A DNA stretch of 64,000 bases. Origin: Buxus sempervirens (taxonomy: Eukaryota > Streptophyta > Magnoliopsida > Buxales > Buxaceae). The notes below the pieces were generated by a model that saw only the letters and a list, made by a program, of their open reading frames with translations, was not told the DNA's origin and searched no databases. The translations under genes and the position numbers were made by a program. Where the stretch lies: assembly GCA_947561395.2 (NCBI GenBank), contig OX387185.1:18068366-18132365 (forward strand), read 5' to 3'. This document shows positions 34,633 through 46,457 of this stretch, one piece after another (positions within the stretch are counted from its first letter, which is position 1; every line of letters begins with the position of its first letter).

Positions 34633-35866
34633 TTTTAGCCGCCATTCGGAGACAAGGGGAGAGTCCCTGAGAATAATCTCCTTTTTACCGCCACTTCGGA
34701 GGTAAGGGAAGAAGCTTTCTGAAAATGATTTCCTTCAACCGCCACTTCGGAGGTTGACCGCCACTTCGGAGGTAAGGAAAGAAGATTTTTGAAAACGATT
34801 TCCTTCAACCGCCACTTCGGAGGTTGACCTCCACTTCGGAGGTAAGGAAAAGGACCGCTACTTCGGAGGTAAGCCTCCACTTCGGAGGAAAGATCCCTTT
34901 TAACCGCCACTTCGGAGGTAAAGGGAGAGAAGGTCCTTAGAAATTATTTCCTTCAACCGCCACTTCGGAGATTGACCGCCACTTCGGAGGTAAGGAAATA
35001 ATCCTTGGAAAAGGTTTCCTTCAACCGCCACTTCGGAGGTTAGCCTCCACTTCGGAGGAAAAATCCCTTTTAACCGCCACTTCGAAGGTAAAGGGAGAGA
35101 AAATCCTTGGAAATTATTTCCTTCAACCGCCACTTCGGAGGTTGACCGCCACTTCGTAAGGAAATAAGATTTCTGAAAATGATTTCCCTCAACCACCGCT
35201 TCGGAGGTTGACCGCCACTTCGGAGGTAAGGAAAGAAGATTTCTGGAAATGATTTCCTTCAACCGCCACTTCGGAGGTTGACCGCCACTTCGGAGGTAAG
35301 GAAAGAAGATTTTTGAAAATAATTTCCTTCAACCGCCACTTCGGAGGTTGACCTCCACTTCGGAGGTAAGGAAAAGGACCGCCACTTTGGAGGTTAGCCT
35401 CCACTTCGGAGGAAAGATCCCTTTTGACCCCCACTTCGGAGGTAAAGGGAGAGAAGATCCTTGGAAATTATTTCCTTCAACCGCCACTTCAGAGGTTGAC
35501 CGCCACTTCGAAGGTAAGGAAATAATCCTTGGAAAAGGTTTCCTTTAACCGCCACTTCGGAGGTAAGGAAAAGGACTGCCACTTCGGAGGTTAGCCTCCA
35601 CTTCGGAGGAAAGATCCCTTTTAACTGCCACTTCGGAGGTAAAGGGAGAGAAGATCCTTGGAAATTATTTCCTTCAACCGCCACTTCGGAGGTTGACCGC
35701 CACTTCGGAGGTAAGGAAATAATCCTTGGAAAAAGTTTCCTTCAACTGCCACTTCGGAGGTTGACCGCCACTTCGGAGGTAAGGAAAGAGGATTTCTGAG
35801 ACTGATTTCCCTCAACCGCCACTTTGGAGGTTGACCGCCACTTCGGAGGTAAGGAAATAATCTTTG
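34633..35866 (-). repeat. Tandem array in leader of element B
   Basis: Basic unit CCGCCACTTCGGAGG with 2-30 bp between copies. Pairs of this unit are embedded in a longer period of about 70 bp with AAGGAAAGAAGATTTYTGAAAATGATTTCC. Over 35 copies of ACTTCGGAGG. Unrelated in sequence to the array of A, but in the same position (between PBS and gag). Open frames across it are by-products of the repeat. Confidence 0.9.
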
Positions 35867-37756
35867 GGTTTGGAAACCACAGGAGCCGATTTTGATTTTG
35901 GAAATGTGAAGCGTTAATTTCCAAAGGATCAGTTTGGAGAATTCCAAGGAATGATAAGGGATTTGGGATGGTAGGAACACAAAGTATTGATTTCCATCAG
36001 GATCTGGGAAACTACAAGAGTTGATTTCCCAATTGGCTGACTCTTTTTTTTTTTTTTTTAAAGATTTTTTTTTCTTTTGGTCCGATGGCCATCGGCAAAA
36101 ACCAGAATTTTTCCTTGACTCTTTCTTTTTTTTTTTTTTTCTTATTTTGGGCTGTTTCACAGCCGATTGAAACTTGGTTTAAGCACAGGGGATTGAAACC
36201 ATTTTTCACCCTAAGGAAAATTTAATGTACACTTAGAGTCAATTCAAAATTTTGAAGTTTTTTTATTTTTTTATTTTTTTTATTTTTTTTTTGTTTCTTT
36301 TGGTTTTTGTTTTTGTTTTTTTTTTTGAAATGAGTTAATCAGGCATGCTTATGCAGATGATCTTGAAGTGTGTGCACTTGATGCATGAAGATGCGTACAC
36401 AAAATTAGAACCAACATTACCATTCTGCATAATTAAAATGTGTGTGCATAGTCCTAAAAAGGTTGGTGCCCCTCGAGGCACGACTTCTAGACATACTTGT
36501 GTATGGAAGCACATCTAAGTCCAGATCAGCCTTCTTTCATCTGTTCTTTCTTCTACCTTCGCTTTCAGGTGTCAGACCAAAAGAATTAATAATTTGCCAG
36601 CAAGGGAGAAAATTACATGATAATCAAAATCTGCAAAATTTCATCTTAAGGGCTTTTAGGAACCCAGAAGAAGGATACAAATTTGCTTCAAGGCAGGTAG
36701 GCTGAATTCCTAGATCTAGGGTTTTGCCCCTGCTCTGATCTGGCCTGTTTCTGTCTGATTTTCTGACCTTACCGGCTTTCATCTGCTCAAAAAGTTGATC
36801 TGGATTCAGAGTGCCCCTAGCGGACTCAATGGGTCAAGGACCATGGTTCACGGGACTCAATGCTTGGATCTGGGGTGGCTCCCCTGATCAAAATCTGGTT
36901 GGATTCCTAAATTAGGGCTAAGGCAGCCCAAGATCTAGAGTTCACTCAATTCAATGCAAAAGAACCGGGGTACTGCCCCTGATGGACTCTTGGATTTTAA
37001 ATTGATTTTATTTTCCAATATTCACATCCACATCCATATCCATGCTGCATTCACAAAGCCGTGGTTTATCAGAAACAATAGGTGGGGAAAGGATACCCAG
37101 CCCGAGACATTTGCCTACAAGGGTCTGAGCCAAGTACTAGACCCTTGCGTACCACAGCATGAAGCCAGTGGCGCTAAGGAATCCAGAAACCTGGGGAGAT
37201 GGGTTTACCCTGCTTTCCCCGGCAAGCCACGGGAGCGTAGAGCTAATACCATCCCAAAAGTAAGTTCATCGTTTGAGAAGGGTGGCTGCTAGAGAGATCT
37301 AGGTTTTGGTGAAGAAGAGCAGCATTTCATAAAATCATTCAAAGCGGATCATTCATGCAGACCCCCTCGTGCATGTCACCCCATGCAGTTAAAAGATCAT
37401 TCACGGTGTAGTGAAGTGCTCGTGTGTGTAGTAGGGCAAAGTGCTGTGTCGATTTGGGTGATTCTCGGATAATGAGCTGATAAAGGGTTCCTTAATGTCA
37501 CTTTTATAGTGAGAGTACAGAACAACATGCAATACGATGTCTGGGTGGATCCTCAGGTAAGTGGAGGGTCACAGGGAACCACTTAAATTCCACTTTCCTT
37601 AGGCAATTATCTCGTCGTTGTGACAGGATCCCCCAATATCACGTAATTGCAAGAGTTCCATACCTCACTAAGGTTGGACAAAAAGTATTTCCTAAATCTG
37701 CTCATATCCCCCTATGTTGACTCATTTCCTGACCAAGGTCCAATTGGGCTGAGGGA
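35867..37756 (-). other. Proximal leader of element B
   Basis: Non-coding. 36440-37560 is homologous in reverse to the leader of C (40870-41980): for example the AGACATACTTGTGTA segment near 36489 and the GATAATTGCCTAAGG segment near 37603. The segment that in C carries the PMD-like ORF is missing; low-complexity T tracts (36046-36140 and 36258-36328) stand near that point. Confidence 0.65.
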
Positions 37757-37775
37757 TCCCCAGCAGAGTCGCCAA
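37757..37775 (-). other. Primer-binding site of element B
   Basis: Minus strand TTGGCGACTCTGCTGGGGA, 2 nt from the LTR; same class as A and C. Confidence 0.85.
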
Positions 37776-37777
37776 GC

Positions 37778-40277
37778 TGTGCGCACCCCCGATTTCTGGG
37801 CCGCACGACGAGGTGCATGAAGAAGTGATGCTCGCCTCGGGACTGGTTTGGAGTCACCACTGCCTGAGAGGTGCAGGCAGACACAAAAAGGGCACCTATT
37901 CGGGGCCTAATTATTCTGGTCTGCGGCTTATTAGAGTTCTGAGTAAGTTCTCGGTTACGTCTAGGGAAGTCCGAAGACACCCTAGCCCGCCCCGTCGATT
38001 GACAGGTCCCGTGGGTCTCCTTGGTCTTGAGTCGACTTAAGTCTCACCCTTCCTAAACCAGCATGCACACTTATTTGGTCTGAATGGGACCCTCTGGTGG
38101 TGTGGGCCCCTTTTTTATTTGATTTTATCTTTTTATCAATTAGTGAGGCGGGTCTGATATGGGCCCTGTTGGAAGGCCCAGAGGAATCCAAGTTGGGCTA
38201 AAGTCAAGCCCAAGGCCCAAATCGGGTTATTGGGTAACCCTTATTGGATTTTGGCTATTTGATTTGAAGGTTTATTTATATTTACACAATTTATCGGGTT
38301 TGAGTTTTTTATGGCCCATTGGGCTTGGGTTTGGCCCACGGGCAGTTAATCATGTGGCCTTGAGTCCGTTTATCAAAACGGGCCTTGGTTAGGCCATTCG
38401 GGATTTGGGCCCCATTGGAGGGCCCACGAAGCCTTTGTGGGCCCACCTAGGCCCACAGTCTCAAGAATTGGCTTGGAATTATCCAAGAAGCCCAATTAAT
38501 CGGGTCAAGTTTAAACGGGTCGGATTGGGTCCAACCGGGTTAGAAAAATTACTTTTTTAAGTTACCTTATCGAGTGACCGTATTTCAATCATGGTCTGGG
38601 CTAAACCGTAATTTTAATACGGTTCAGGCCAGACCGTAGATTAATTACGGGCATGCCTGAATCGCTCTGAGTTTACGGTTTTCATCCGAAGTTGCATTCT
38701 TGTGCCAATTTCGACCGGAATCAATTCTGTGGTCTTCTTGGAATGTTCTTCAATGTCTGGGCTGATTCCACTGTCTTCAGAATCCTTCATTTCCTTCATT
38801 TGGCCTAAAAGGCCATTTTTCCTTCTTCCCTTTGTTTTTCTTGAAGCAACAAGACTTTATCTTGATTATTTGCAGCCAAATTCAAGAATGGGAAAGGGGG
38901 AATTTACAGGGGAAGATCTAAGGAGTACAAACTCCTTTTGTATTTGCAAGCATCATTAATCAAAATACTACTTTTTTATTGTTCTATGGGTTCATCCTTT
39001 ATTTCATGGAATGTTGCTCATTTGCATGGGAGGATTCCACCAAAACTAAACAAGTTGATTAGTAAACATGTGATAAGATAAAAAAGAACGAATACAAAGT
39101 CACTTATATGAAGGAATTTGCATGTATATCAAAAGAAAGAAGCCATTAGAGATGTTACCCTACTATTACTTCTGGATTTGTTGATGTATGGATTCTCCGA
39201 AAATTCTGGCAGCGCTTCCGCGTCCTTCGGGTTTTCTTAGGATGATTTTGAAAGAGGTTTGCTAAGGTGGAATTGAATGGAGGCTAAAAGAGAGGGATTA
39301 GGCATGGTTTAAGTAGGATGGGGGTATTTTGGGTATTGAAAATGTTTGGGTATTGGGCATGGTGACAAATGGGCAGAGTTTGGTCGTGAAGAGCACCTGG
39401 AGGAAGAGGGTTTCGGCCAGGGAATCAGGCTTGTCCAAATGAGGGGGGTGGCCTCTCTATTTATAGGCAAAATTTTCGTGCCCGTACTTGAACTACGGGC
39501 ATGCCTTGCCCGTACTTCAAGTACGGGCGTGCCTTGCCCGTACTTCAAGTACGGGCGAAAAACGCACATTTTCAAATCTCGCAAAATCGGCCGTACGGGA
39601 CGCGTGTCCCGCCGTACAGCGACACGCGTCCCCTTCTAGAAGCTCGCCCGTATTTTAAATACGGGCATGCCCTGCCCGTAATTGAAATACGGTCCAGCAC
39701 GTTTTTAAAATGTTTGGATTTCAAACCTTTATTCAATTTGGTTTATTTAAAGATTTTTATCCGATTTTTTGATTATTTTATTATAAAAACGAGATTCTTT
39801 TATTAAAATATTATTAAAAAATAAAGATATTTTTATTAAATGATTATTTTATCTATTTAATTCATTTATTCTGCTTTTTGCTGCTGTTTTGCCACATGGG
39901 CAGCTTTCTTTGAAATTTCAACTGCTTATAACTCTTCCGTCCGATGTCTAATTTCAGCAAATTTGGTGTCGTTGGAATTAGCTCGGAACACACTATCCAC
40001 TGGGATCAAATTGGGCAGTTGAATTGGGGTCGAGCAAAAAGTCAACTTTCGCTCCCCAAAAGTTTGACCGACTCATAACTTCCTCATCTGGACCCCGATT
40101 CTGGCAAACTCAGTTGCGTTAGAACCGTGTCGAAATGCTCTTTTCAATGAAAGGAAGTTTGATGGCCAATTTTCTTTGGATAAAAAAAGTCAAATTTTGG
40201 TCCCCTCAGGGTTTGACTTTTTTAATTAAAATTTCATTTTTTGCATTTTTTGGGGGTGCAAAAATCAGGTGTCTACA
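37778..40277 (-). repeat. 5' LTR of element B, intact
   Basis: 2500 bp, TG...CA, ends at TSD CATAG. Holds 28-bp-step palindrome arrays at 38577-38679, 39481-39555 and 39647-39693, and a TATA box near 39460 on the minus strand. Confidence 0.93.
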
Positions 40278-40672
40278 CATAGGTTTACTCATTTTGAACT
40301 TTTTTTTCCTTCACTAGAATATCTTAATAAACCTTCCTATTTTTCTTCATATATAATGCAACCTTCATTCCTACAATATTTGTACACATGTGATCATAAA
40401 AAAAAAAATAAAAAAATATATAAAAGATAAAGGATAAAAAAAATTAAATAATAATAAATCAACCCAAATACGATCCAACTGATTTAAGGGAAACCATTTC
40501 AGTGGGGCAACCCAGGGTGTTCAAGGACTTCCCTAGGTTGTAATTGGGTCATTTATCCGGAATCACTGGTGCAGACCGAAAATGAACAAGGTGTCTACCT
40601 GCACCATTTCAGGTAGTGGCGACTCCATAAAAGATTGTAACACGCTTTCTTCGGGCGCCCGAGGTGCACACA
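40278..40672 (+). repeat. 5' LTR of element C, second segment
   Basis: Continues the LTR of C after element B (first 5 nt are the TSD copy of B) and matches 51806-52201. It includes the hairpin CTACCTG-N8-CAGGTAG at about 40594-40615. Ends GAGGTGCACACA. Confidence 0.9.
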
Positions 40673-40675
40673 GCT

Positions 40676-40694
40676 TTGCGACTCTGCTGGGGAC
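40676..40694 (+). other. Primer-binding site of element C
   Basis: TTTGCGACTCTGCTGGGGA starting 3 nt after the LTR end; same class as A and B. Confidence 0.85.
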
Positions 40695-42068
40695 TGACCT
40701 AACCCGGTTTGATTAGTTGGATTATAATGGGTTTATTCTTTGCACATGTGCACACACTTGCACATGCACGCACACTCTTTTTTTACATATGCACACACTT
40801 GCACAAATGGGTCAAGGAAGATTTGCCGCCTTACTTAGGGAGTTTTGAATATACACAAAAACATATTCTGGGGAGTTCTGTCATAAAGGATGAGATAATT
40901 GCCTAAGGAAATTGGTTTTTAAGTGGGACCACTGTGACCCCTCCAATTACCTGGGAACTCTCCCGGAACATTGTTTTGTGTACCAATTCATCACTTTACT
41001 ATATGAGATAGTGAAAATTCCTTCCCATGTACACATGTGCACTCACGCACACTGTGGTTTCTTTACATGCTTTGATATAAATTGTGTGGGGTGACACGCG
41101 CGAGGGAGCCCGCGTGGGTGATCCGATTGAATGATTACCAAAACCTAGATCTCTCTAGCAGCCACCCTTCTTTATCGTATAAACAAAATTTGGGATTGTA
41201 TTAGCCTCACGTGCCCTTGGCTTGCCAGGGAAAGCGAGGTAAAACATCCCCCCTGGTATCTGGATTCCTATAGCGCCACTGGTTTCTATCCATGGTATGC
41301 GAGGGTCTAGTACTTGGCTCAGACCCTTGTAGGAATTTGTCTCAGGCTGGGTACCCTTTTCCCACCTAATGTTCTGATACACCCTACTATGTAAATGTGA
41401 ATGTGATTGATGAATGAAGTCTAAAACCCAAGAGTCCATCAAGGGCGGCAACCTTTGCTTTCTTTTGTATTAAATTGAATAGACCTTAGATTCCGGGCTG
41501 CCTCAGCCTTAAATTAGGGAGCTTACTTAAACTTTGATTAGGGAACCACCCCAGATCCATGCATTGAGTCCTGAGAGCCGTGGGCCTCGACCCATTGAGT
41601 CTGTAGGAAGTATCTTGAGTCCGGATCAGTCTTTAAACAGATGAAAGCAGGCCAGATCAGAACAAAGAAAGTTGAACCCTAGAATTAGGCCTTTTCAACC
41701 TACCCTTTTTGAATCAAATGTATCCTTTCTTAGAGTTCTAAAAAACCCTAAGATTGCGTTCTCTTTCAGTTTTTTGAACATCATGTAATTTTTGCCCTAA
41801 CTGGCAAGTTTTGTAAGTTTTACATCAGCAGATGAAAGAGCAGATAAAAGAATAAGGCTGGTCAGGACTTGGGTGTGCTTCCTTACACAAGTATGTCTAG
41901 AAGTCGTGCCTTGGCATGCACCAACCCTTAGGATCAACACTTTGTTTGCATGATTTCTTTTCTTGTTTAGAGGCATGAAATATGGTGATGTCCTATTTTT
42001 TTTTTTTTACTTGCTTTGATTTTTACTATTCATCACACTAATAGAGAGCTTTCACATTGAAATCCAAA
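40695..42068 (+). other. Leader of element C before its first ORF
   Basis: Non-coding. Homologous to the leader of B in reverse. Contains CACATGTGCACACAC-type repeats near 40742-40800. Confidence 0.6.
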
Positions 42069-43496
42069 ATGACTTGGAACACTAATTGGATAGTACAGTA
42101 CATGGCATCGTCTTCATCTGCTGAGAAAACCAAGTTCCCTAGGATAGAGAAGTGTGCCTGGGACACTCCTTGGATCCGATCTTGGACACGGCAACTCCAA
42201 GGGGATGAGCAAATTAAGTGGGAGGCACAATACCACATGGGGCAAACATTGTCCCTATTGAATGTGCCAATCAATTGGAATATGATCCAATCATCCTTGT
42301 TATTCTGGGATCCTCAATTTTCAGTATTCCGATTTGGGACTATAGAGTTGACACCCACGATTGAAGAGTTAGACTTACTCCTCAGGTTTCGTGATCGTGG
42401 AGAACCCGCCAGGCCAAACCTCAAAGACAGTTACAAGAATGAAGCTTGTACTTTCTTTGGCCTCTCGAGGGAAGAATTCCAAACTTTAGGAGGTGACAAA
42501 TCATTCACGAGGGTCTCTAAGAAATTCCTTGCAAAAAAGATAAGGAACAAAAAACAGGAAAGAACCCATGTCTGGTTGGACACCTTCACCCTCGTGGTTC
42601 TGTTACAAATTTTTTTTCCAACTGGGGGAGACACCATTAATTTGGCCTTCATGGAAATTGTGGATCAACTCTCGGTTGGATACCAGATCATGCCACTAAT
42701 ACTTGCTCAACTCTATCATGCCTTAACCTTGTCCAAGAATGGAACCAGAAGGTTTCAAGGGTGCGCTCCCCTTCTTCATATTTGGCTGCAAGACCACCTG
42801 ATGGTGGCAGAACCCATCAGTGGGAGATATGGGCTAGTCCGTGACAATGTCACATGCATGGCCCGAAGAGGAATACATCCAGACTTACCTACTAGAGAGG
42901 AGTGGCTGAACTACTTTCTCCACCTAGATGAGGATGTTGATATCAGGTGGTGGGGAACCTTCCATTTCACTTATACCCCCATTTTAGCCTTCAGAGATAG
43001 GAGATGCCTGGCCTTAATTGGCCTCACACATGTTGTATCGTACTATCCAATAAGAGTTTTGAGACAGTTTGGGAAACCGCAAGGAATCCCCCTTGAGGAT
43101 GATGTGACTAATTTGACAGGCCCGCTCTCGAAGGAGTTGAGGAAACAATTATTGATAGAGTGGAAGACTGTGCGCAAGCACAAGCATGATATATTCTCGA
43201 AACATCATATTCGAGAATATAAGCAGAAAATGGCTAGGGATTTTGGCCATGATAGCGTCCCACCTCTCCAGACTGACATACCTGAGGGCATTCCAGTTCC
43301 GCCCCCTGATATCTACAAAAATAGGGTGGCCGAATTGCAGGAGGTACACTCCCGTATCCATTCAGACTACATTGAATCGAAGCGGGAGAGTAGGCAGGCC
43401 AATGAGGCCCTCCAGAAACAGCTGAGTGGCGTGCGCAAGCACGCAGATGAGGACAGGCATTTGCGGAATAAACTTCTGCGCCCCCTTAGGAGGTAG
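42069..43496 (+). CDS. DUF7745/PMD-like ORF of element C, sense and intronless
   Basis: 475 codons without a stop; first in-frame ATG at 42069, alternative at 42102 (MASSSSAEKTKF). Homologous over its length to the antisense gene of A at 17287-19011: FRFGTIELTPTIEELDLLL against FRFGNHEMTPTIEEVETIL, and LRQFGKPQGI against LRQFRATQGI. Where A has an intron (after ...CAQILQ), C reads straight through (CAPLLHIWLQDHL). The C-terminus is a charged coiled coil. It lies between PBS and gag in the sense direction, the place where Ogre elements carry their ORF1. It has no stop codon although the gag behind it has four. The T/A-rich stretch just upstream could contain a promoter, not identified. Function unknown. 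Confidence 0.75.
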   Translation: MTWNTNWIVQYMASSSSAEKTKFPRIEKCAWDTPWIRSWTRQLQGDEQIKWEAQYHMGQTLSLLNVPINWNMIQSSLLFWDPQFSVFRFGTIELTPTIEELDLLLRFRDRGEPARPNLKDSYKNEACTFFGLSREEFQTLGGDKSFTRVSKKFLAKKIRNKKQERTHVWLDTFTLVVLLQIFFPTGGDTINLAFMEIVDQLSVGYQIMPLILAQLYHALTLSKNGTRRFQGCAPLLHIWLQDHLMVAEPISGRYGLVRDNVTCMARRGIHPDLPTREEWLNYFLHLDEDVDIRWWGTFHFTYTPILAFRDRRCLALIGLTHVVSYYPIRVLRQFGKPQGIPLEDDVTNLTGPLSKELRKQLLIEWKTVRKHKHDIFSKHHIREYKQKMARDFGHDSVPPLQTDIPEGIPVPPPDIYKNRVAELQEVHSRIHSDYIESKRESRQANEALQKQLSGVRKHADEDRHLRNKLLRPLRR

Positions 43497-44882
43497 GATG
43501 TGTCCTCCTCTTATGATGACCCACCTAGTTAGACATTGGCTAGGATGCTTTCATTTTTGGACCTAACTTTGATGTATTTTGAGCCATGTTGGGCTTTTTT
43601 TGATATAATTTAAGCATATGTTTTTATTTCAGTTTAATGCTTTAATTTTAATTTTGAATGGACATGAAGAAAACAGAAAATTAGTTTGCAAATGCTTGTT
43701 GTAAAGTTAATATTGCCTTTTGGTCTTAAGGGACTCTCTCTTCCCAGTTATACAAAATTGTGATTTTTGGTCATATTAGACCCCTTCTTCAAATCCTACT
43801 CTTTAATTATTCTAATATTAATACCCATGATCATTTCTTAAAATGCTCATGGATTGAACTCAGATCACACCCGAATGCATCTTATTCACAAGATCACTCG
43901 GTTTTTGCCCTAGATCCAACGATCCAAATTGGTGGCGTTTGAAGATGGCCCCGTCAAGACCAACCCTTCAGATGAGCCCGGAGGTGGCTATTTTTATCCC
44001 TTCCCCTACGGAGGCTTAAGTCCAAAAATTGTGGTGCCTGGTGACCGATTCTTAAATCAGAGACCAACTGGGTGAACCCGGAGGTGGATATTTTTAGCCT
44101 TTCCCCTGCGGAGACTCAACTTGAGTCCAAAAATTGTGGCGCCTGGCGACTGATTCTTAAATCGGAGACCAGCTGGGTGAGCCCGGGTGTTGTTTTTTAG
44201 CTCACCCCCCTGCGGAGACATAAGTCCAACCCTGTGATATTGAGTTCAATTCATTGTAAGCAAGCTTCAGTTCATTAGGGCATGAGCCAAGAGGTTCTCT
44301 TTCCTTGTCGTAAGCGACTAAAATAGATCAAATTCTTTAGGTTCTCTTTCCTTGCTGACTTGACGCAGCTAAAACAGATCAATCCCTTGGGTTCTCTTTC
44401 CTAGTCGTCCACAAACGACTAAAATAGACCACTAGACTTTGGGTTCTCTCTCCCAGTTGCCTTTATGTAACTAAAATAGATTAATACCTTGGGTTTTCTT
44501 TCCCAGTTGTCCATTGACGACTAAAACAGACCACTAGACATTGGGTTCTCTCTCCCAGTTGCCTTTGTGCAACTAAAATAGATCATTCCTTTAGGTTTTC
44601 TCTTCCAGTTGCCTTTGTGTAACTAAAAATGATACATTTTCATAGATTCCCCCTAAGTTGCTTCCACACAGCTAAATCAAATCACAAATTTGATCTCGAT
44701 TGACCATGGCAAAAAAAAAAAAAGTTAAGAATCTGAAAATAGGTTCTAAAAGCAAAAAACATAAAAAAATGTATATATGATTAATTGCTAAAGAAATGCA
44801 CTAACTTCTGCAAAATGATCAACAGGTATCCAAAATTGCTCCCAGAAGCCCATACAATCTTTGATCTCGCAAAAGACTAGAT
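43497..44882 (+). repeat. Leader repeats of element C between first ORF and gag
   Basis: Two tandem families. At 43973-44215, about 2.3 copies of a 100-bp unit (GAGGTGGMTATTTTTA... CCCCTRCGGAG...). At 44290-44690, about seven diverged copies of a roughly 60-bp unit (GGGTTCTCTTTCC...TAAAATAGATCA). Position is the same as the arrays of A and B; sequence is unrelated. Confidence 0.8.
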
Positions 44883-46457
44883 ATGGATGCACAAGGAAAT
44901 CAGACTCCGCCAGCTCAGTACCAAGCGGAATCTAGTGAAACCCAAGTGGTTAATGACCTAACCCAAAAGGTTGAAAACATGGCTATGGTTATTTAGTCCC
45001 TCATGGCAGAGATCAAGGATCTGAAACAAGTTCAACCAACAGTTCCGATCACTCAACAGCACCAACCACCACTCCCATCACGGGCAGAAGTGCCATCAGT
45101 ACCGCTTCCGCCACAACCAGCACAACCTCTACTTATGCCACTGCCACATCCGCCACCGCAAGCTGTTCCATTCCCACCTCCTGTGGTAGATCTTGTCCAC
45201 CAGATACAGCAGCAAGAACAATTCACGCCTGTCCAACTAGTTCAGGATGAAGAAGACTGGTATAGAATGCAAGAAGCTCAATTCAAGGCCCGTCTGGCAG
45301 CCATGAAGGAAGATCTTCTGAAGCAGCTATAGCCAAACATGGTTCAAAGTGAGGCTACTTTGGAAAACCTCTGTTTTTTCTCAGACATACAACTCCCTGC
45401 CAAGTTCAAATGTCCTGAGTTGCACCAGTTTAATGGCACTGGTTGTCCGCTAAACCACTTAAGGTTGTATTCTGGCGACATGTGCCAATACGCAAAAAAT
45501 GAGAAAATCATGGTACAATTCTTTTAGCGGTCTTTAACCGGGGCTGCTTATTATTGGTTTTTGAGCTTAGACAAAGTCAAGATAAAGACTTGGAATGACT
45601 TCGCTGCGGTGTTCATTCAGCAATATCGTTTGAACAGCTAGATGGTTCAAACAAGGGCAGAGCTGCAAAGGTTAGCAAAGAAGAGTCATGAATCAGTTCG
45701 GGACTATGCTAAGAAATGGAAAGAGCTGGCAACACTGGTCCAGCCACCACTGCTAGAACAAGAGATGGCGTCTTTGTTTATAGTATCACTTGGTCAACCT
45801 TTCTTCACTCTATTACTGGGGCAGAGTTCTCCAAGTTTCAATGACTTGATTCTGACAGCTGACAGAATTGAAGATGCAGTAAGGTCAGGAAAGATAGATA
45901 GCAGTGAGTATAATGCCACTCAGAGGAGGCCAATGGCAAATCGGGGCAATAGAAGCCAGGGGCAAGAGAAACCATGGAGAATTGAGGGGCAGGCAGTGAA
46001 CTATGTACAACCTACTCAACCTTATCACATCTCCCAGAGGTCCCTGACAACAGCTCCACAGAATCAGGGCAAAATGGCCGTACCATATCAGGGTCTGCCA
46101 AGGAGGACAAGAGAAGAAATGGAGGCAAGGCTAAGAAGAGTATTCACTCTACTTCCATACACACAAGCTGAGTTACTACCCACATTACTAAAAGGAGGGT
46201 ATTTGCAAATCAAGCTGCCAAATCCTATAACATTCATCGGCAAGAACTACAATCCTAATGAGAGATGTGAGTACCACTCAGGGGCACCGGGACATGACAC
46301 CAACAGATGTTGGGATCTGAGCCATGATATCCAAGACTTAATTGATCAGAAACGCCTCACCGTGGACTCTCCTACTCCAACCAACACACCAACCACTGCT
46401 ATGACTCAAAACCCTCTTCCAGATCACAAGGGGGCATCTTCAAGCGGGAAAATTTGA
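44883..46457 (+). pseudogene. gag: Gag of element C with four amber stops
   Basis: ATG at 44883, frame open to TGA 46455-46457 except for TAG at 44994, 45330, 45525 and 45639. Gln/Pro-rich linker, coiled segment (AEIKDLKQ; AAMKEDLLKQL), capsid core (KFKCPELHQFNGTGCPLNHL; SVRDYAKKWKELATLVQPPLLEQEM), and knuckle CEYHSGAPGHDTNRC. At 45330 and 45525 the aligned residue in element D is Gln (KQLQPN, QFFQRL), so CAG to TAG is the likely change. The ORF stops shortly after the knuckle, without protease. The rest of the protein is well preserved. Confidence 0.88.

Larger units (their letters stand above)
4474..40277 (-). mobile_element. Element B: gag-only Tat-type LTR retrotransposon, host of nested element A
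   Basis: TSD CATAG at 4469-4473 and 40278-40282. The uninterrupted target is visible in the other LTR of C near 51806 (GACCGTAGGTTTAC), which confirms the insertion. 5' LTR 37778-40277, PBS at 37757-37775, leader, gag from 34391 downward (split by element A), 3' non-coding region 8671-6322, truncated 3' LTR 6321-4474. No pol. Net size without A is about 12.5 kb. The leader and 3' region are homologous to those of C, but the PMD-like ORF of C is absent. Confidence 0.9.

Noticed and set aside
34635..35684. Repetitive open frames (KWRSTSEVAVEGN...) on the minus strand
   Set aside because: By-product of the ACTTCGGAGG array in the leader of B.
34633..35866. CRISPR-like look of regularly spaced repeats
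   Set aside because: Repeats are diverged, spacers are themselves repeated, and the context is a plant retrotransposon leader.
40742..40800. Possible tRNA or structured RNA near the PBS of C
   Set aside because: CA/TG-rich repeats only; no cloverleaf that I can support.
41155..41451. Open frame in the leader of C with a counterpart in B (36954-37292)
   Set aside because: The two homologous stretches are not conserved as protein, and the frame is antisense to the element.
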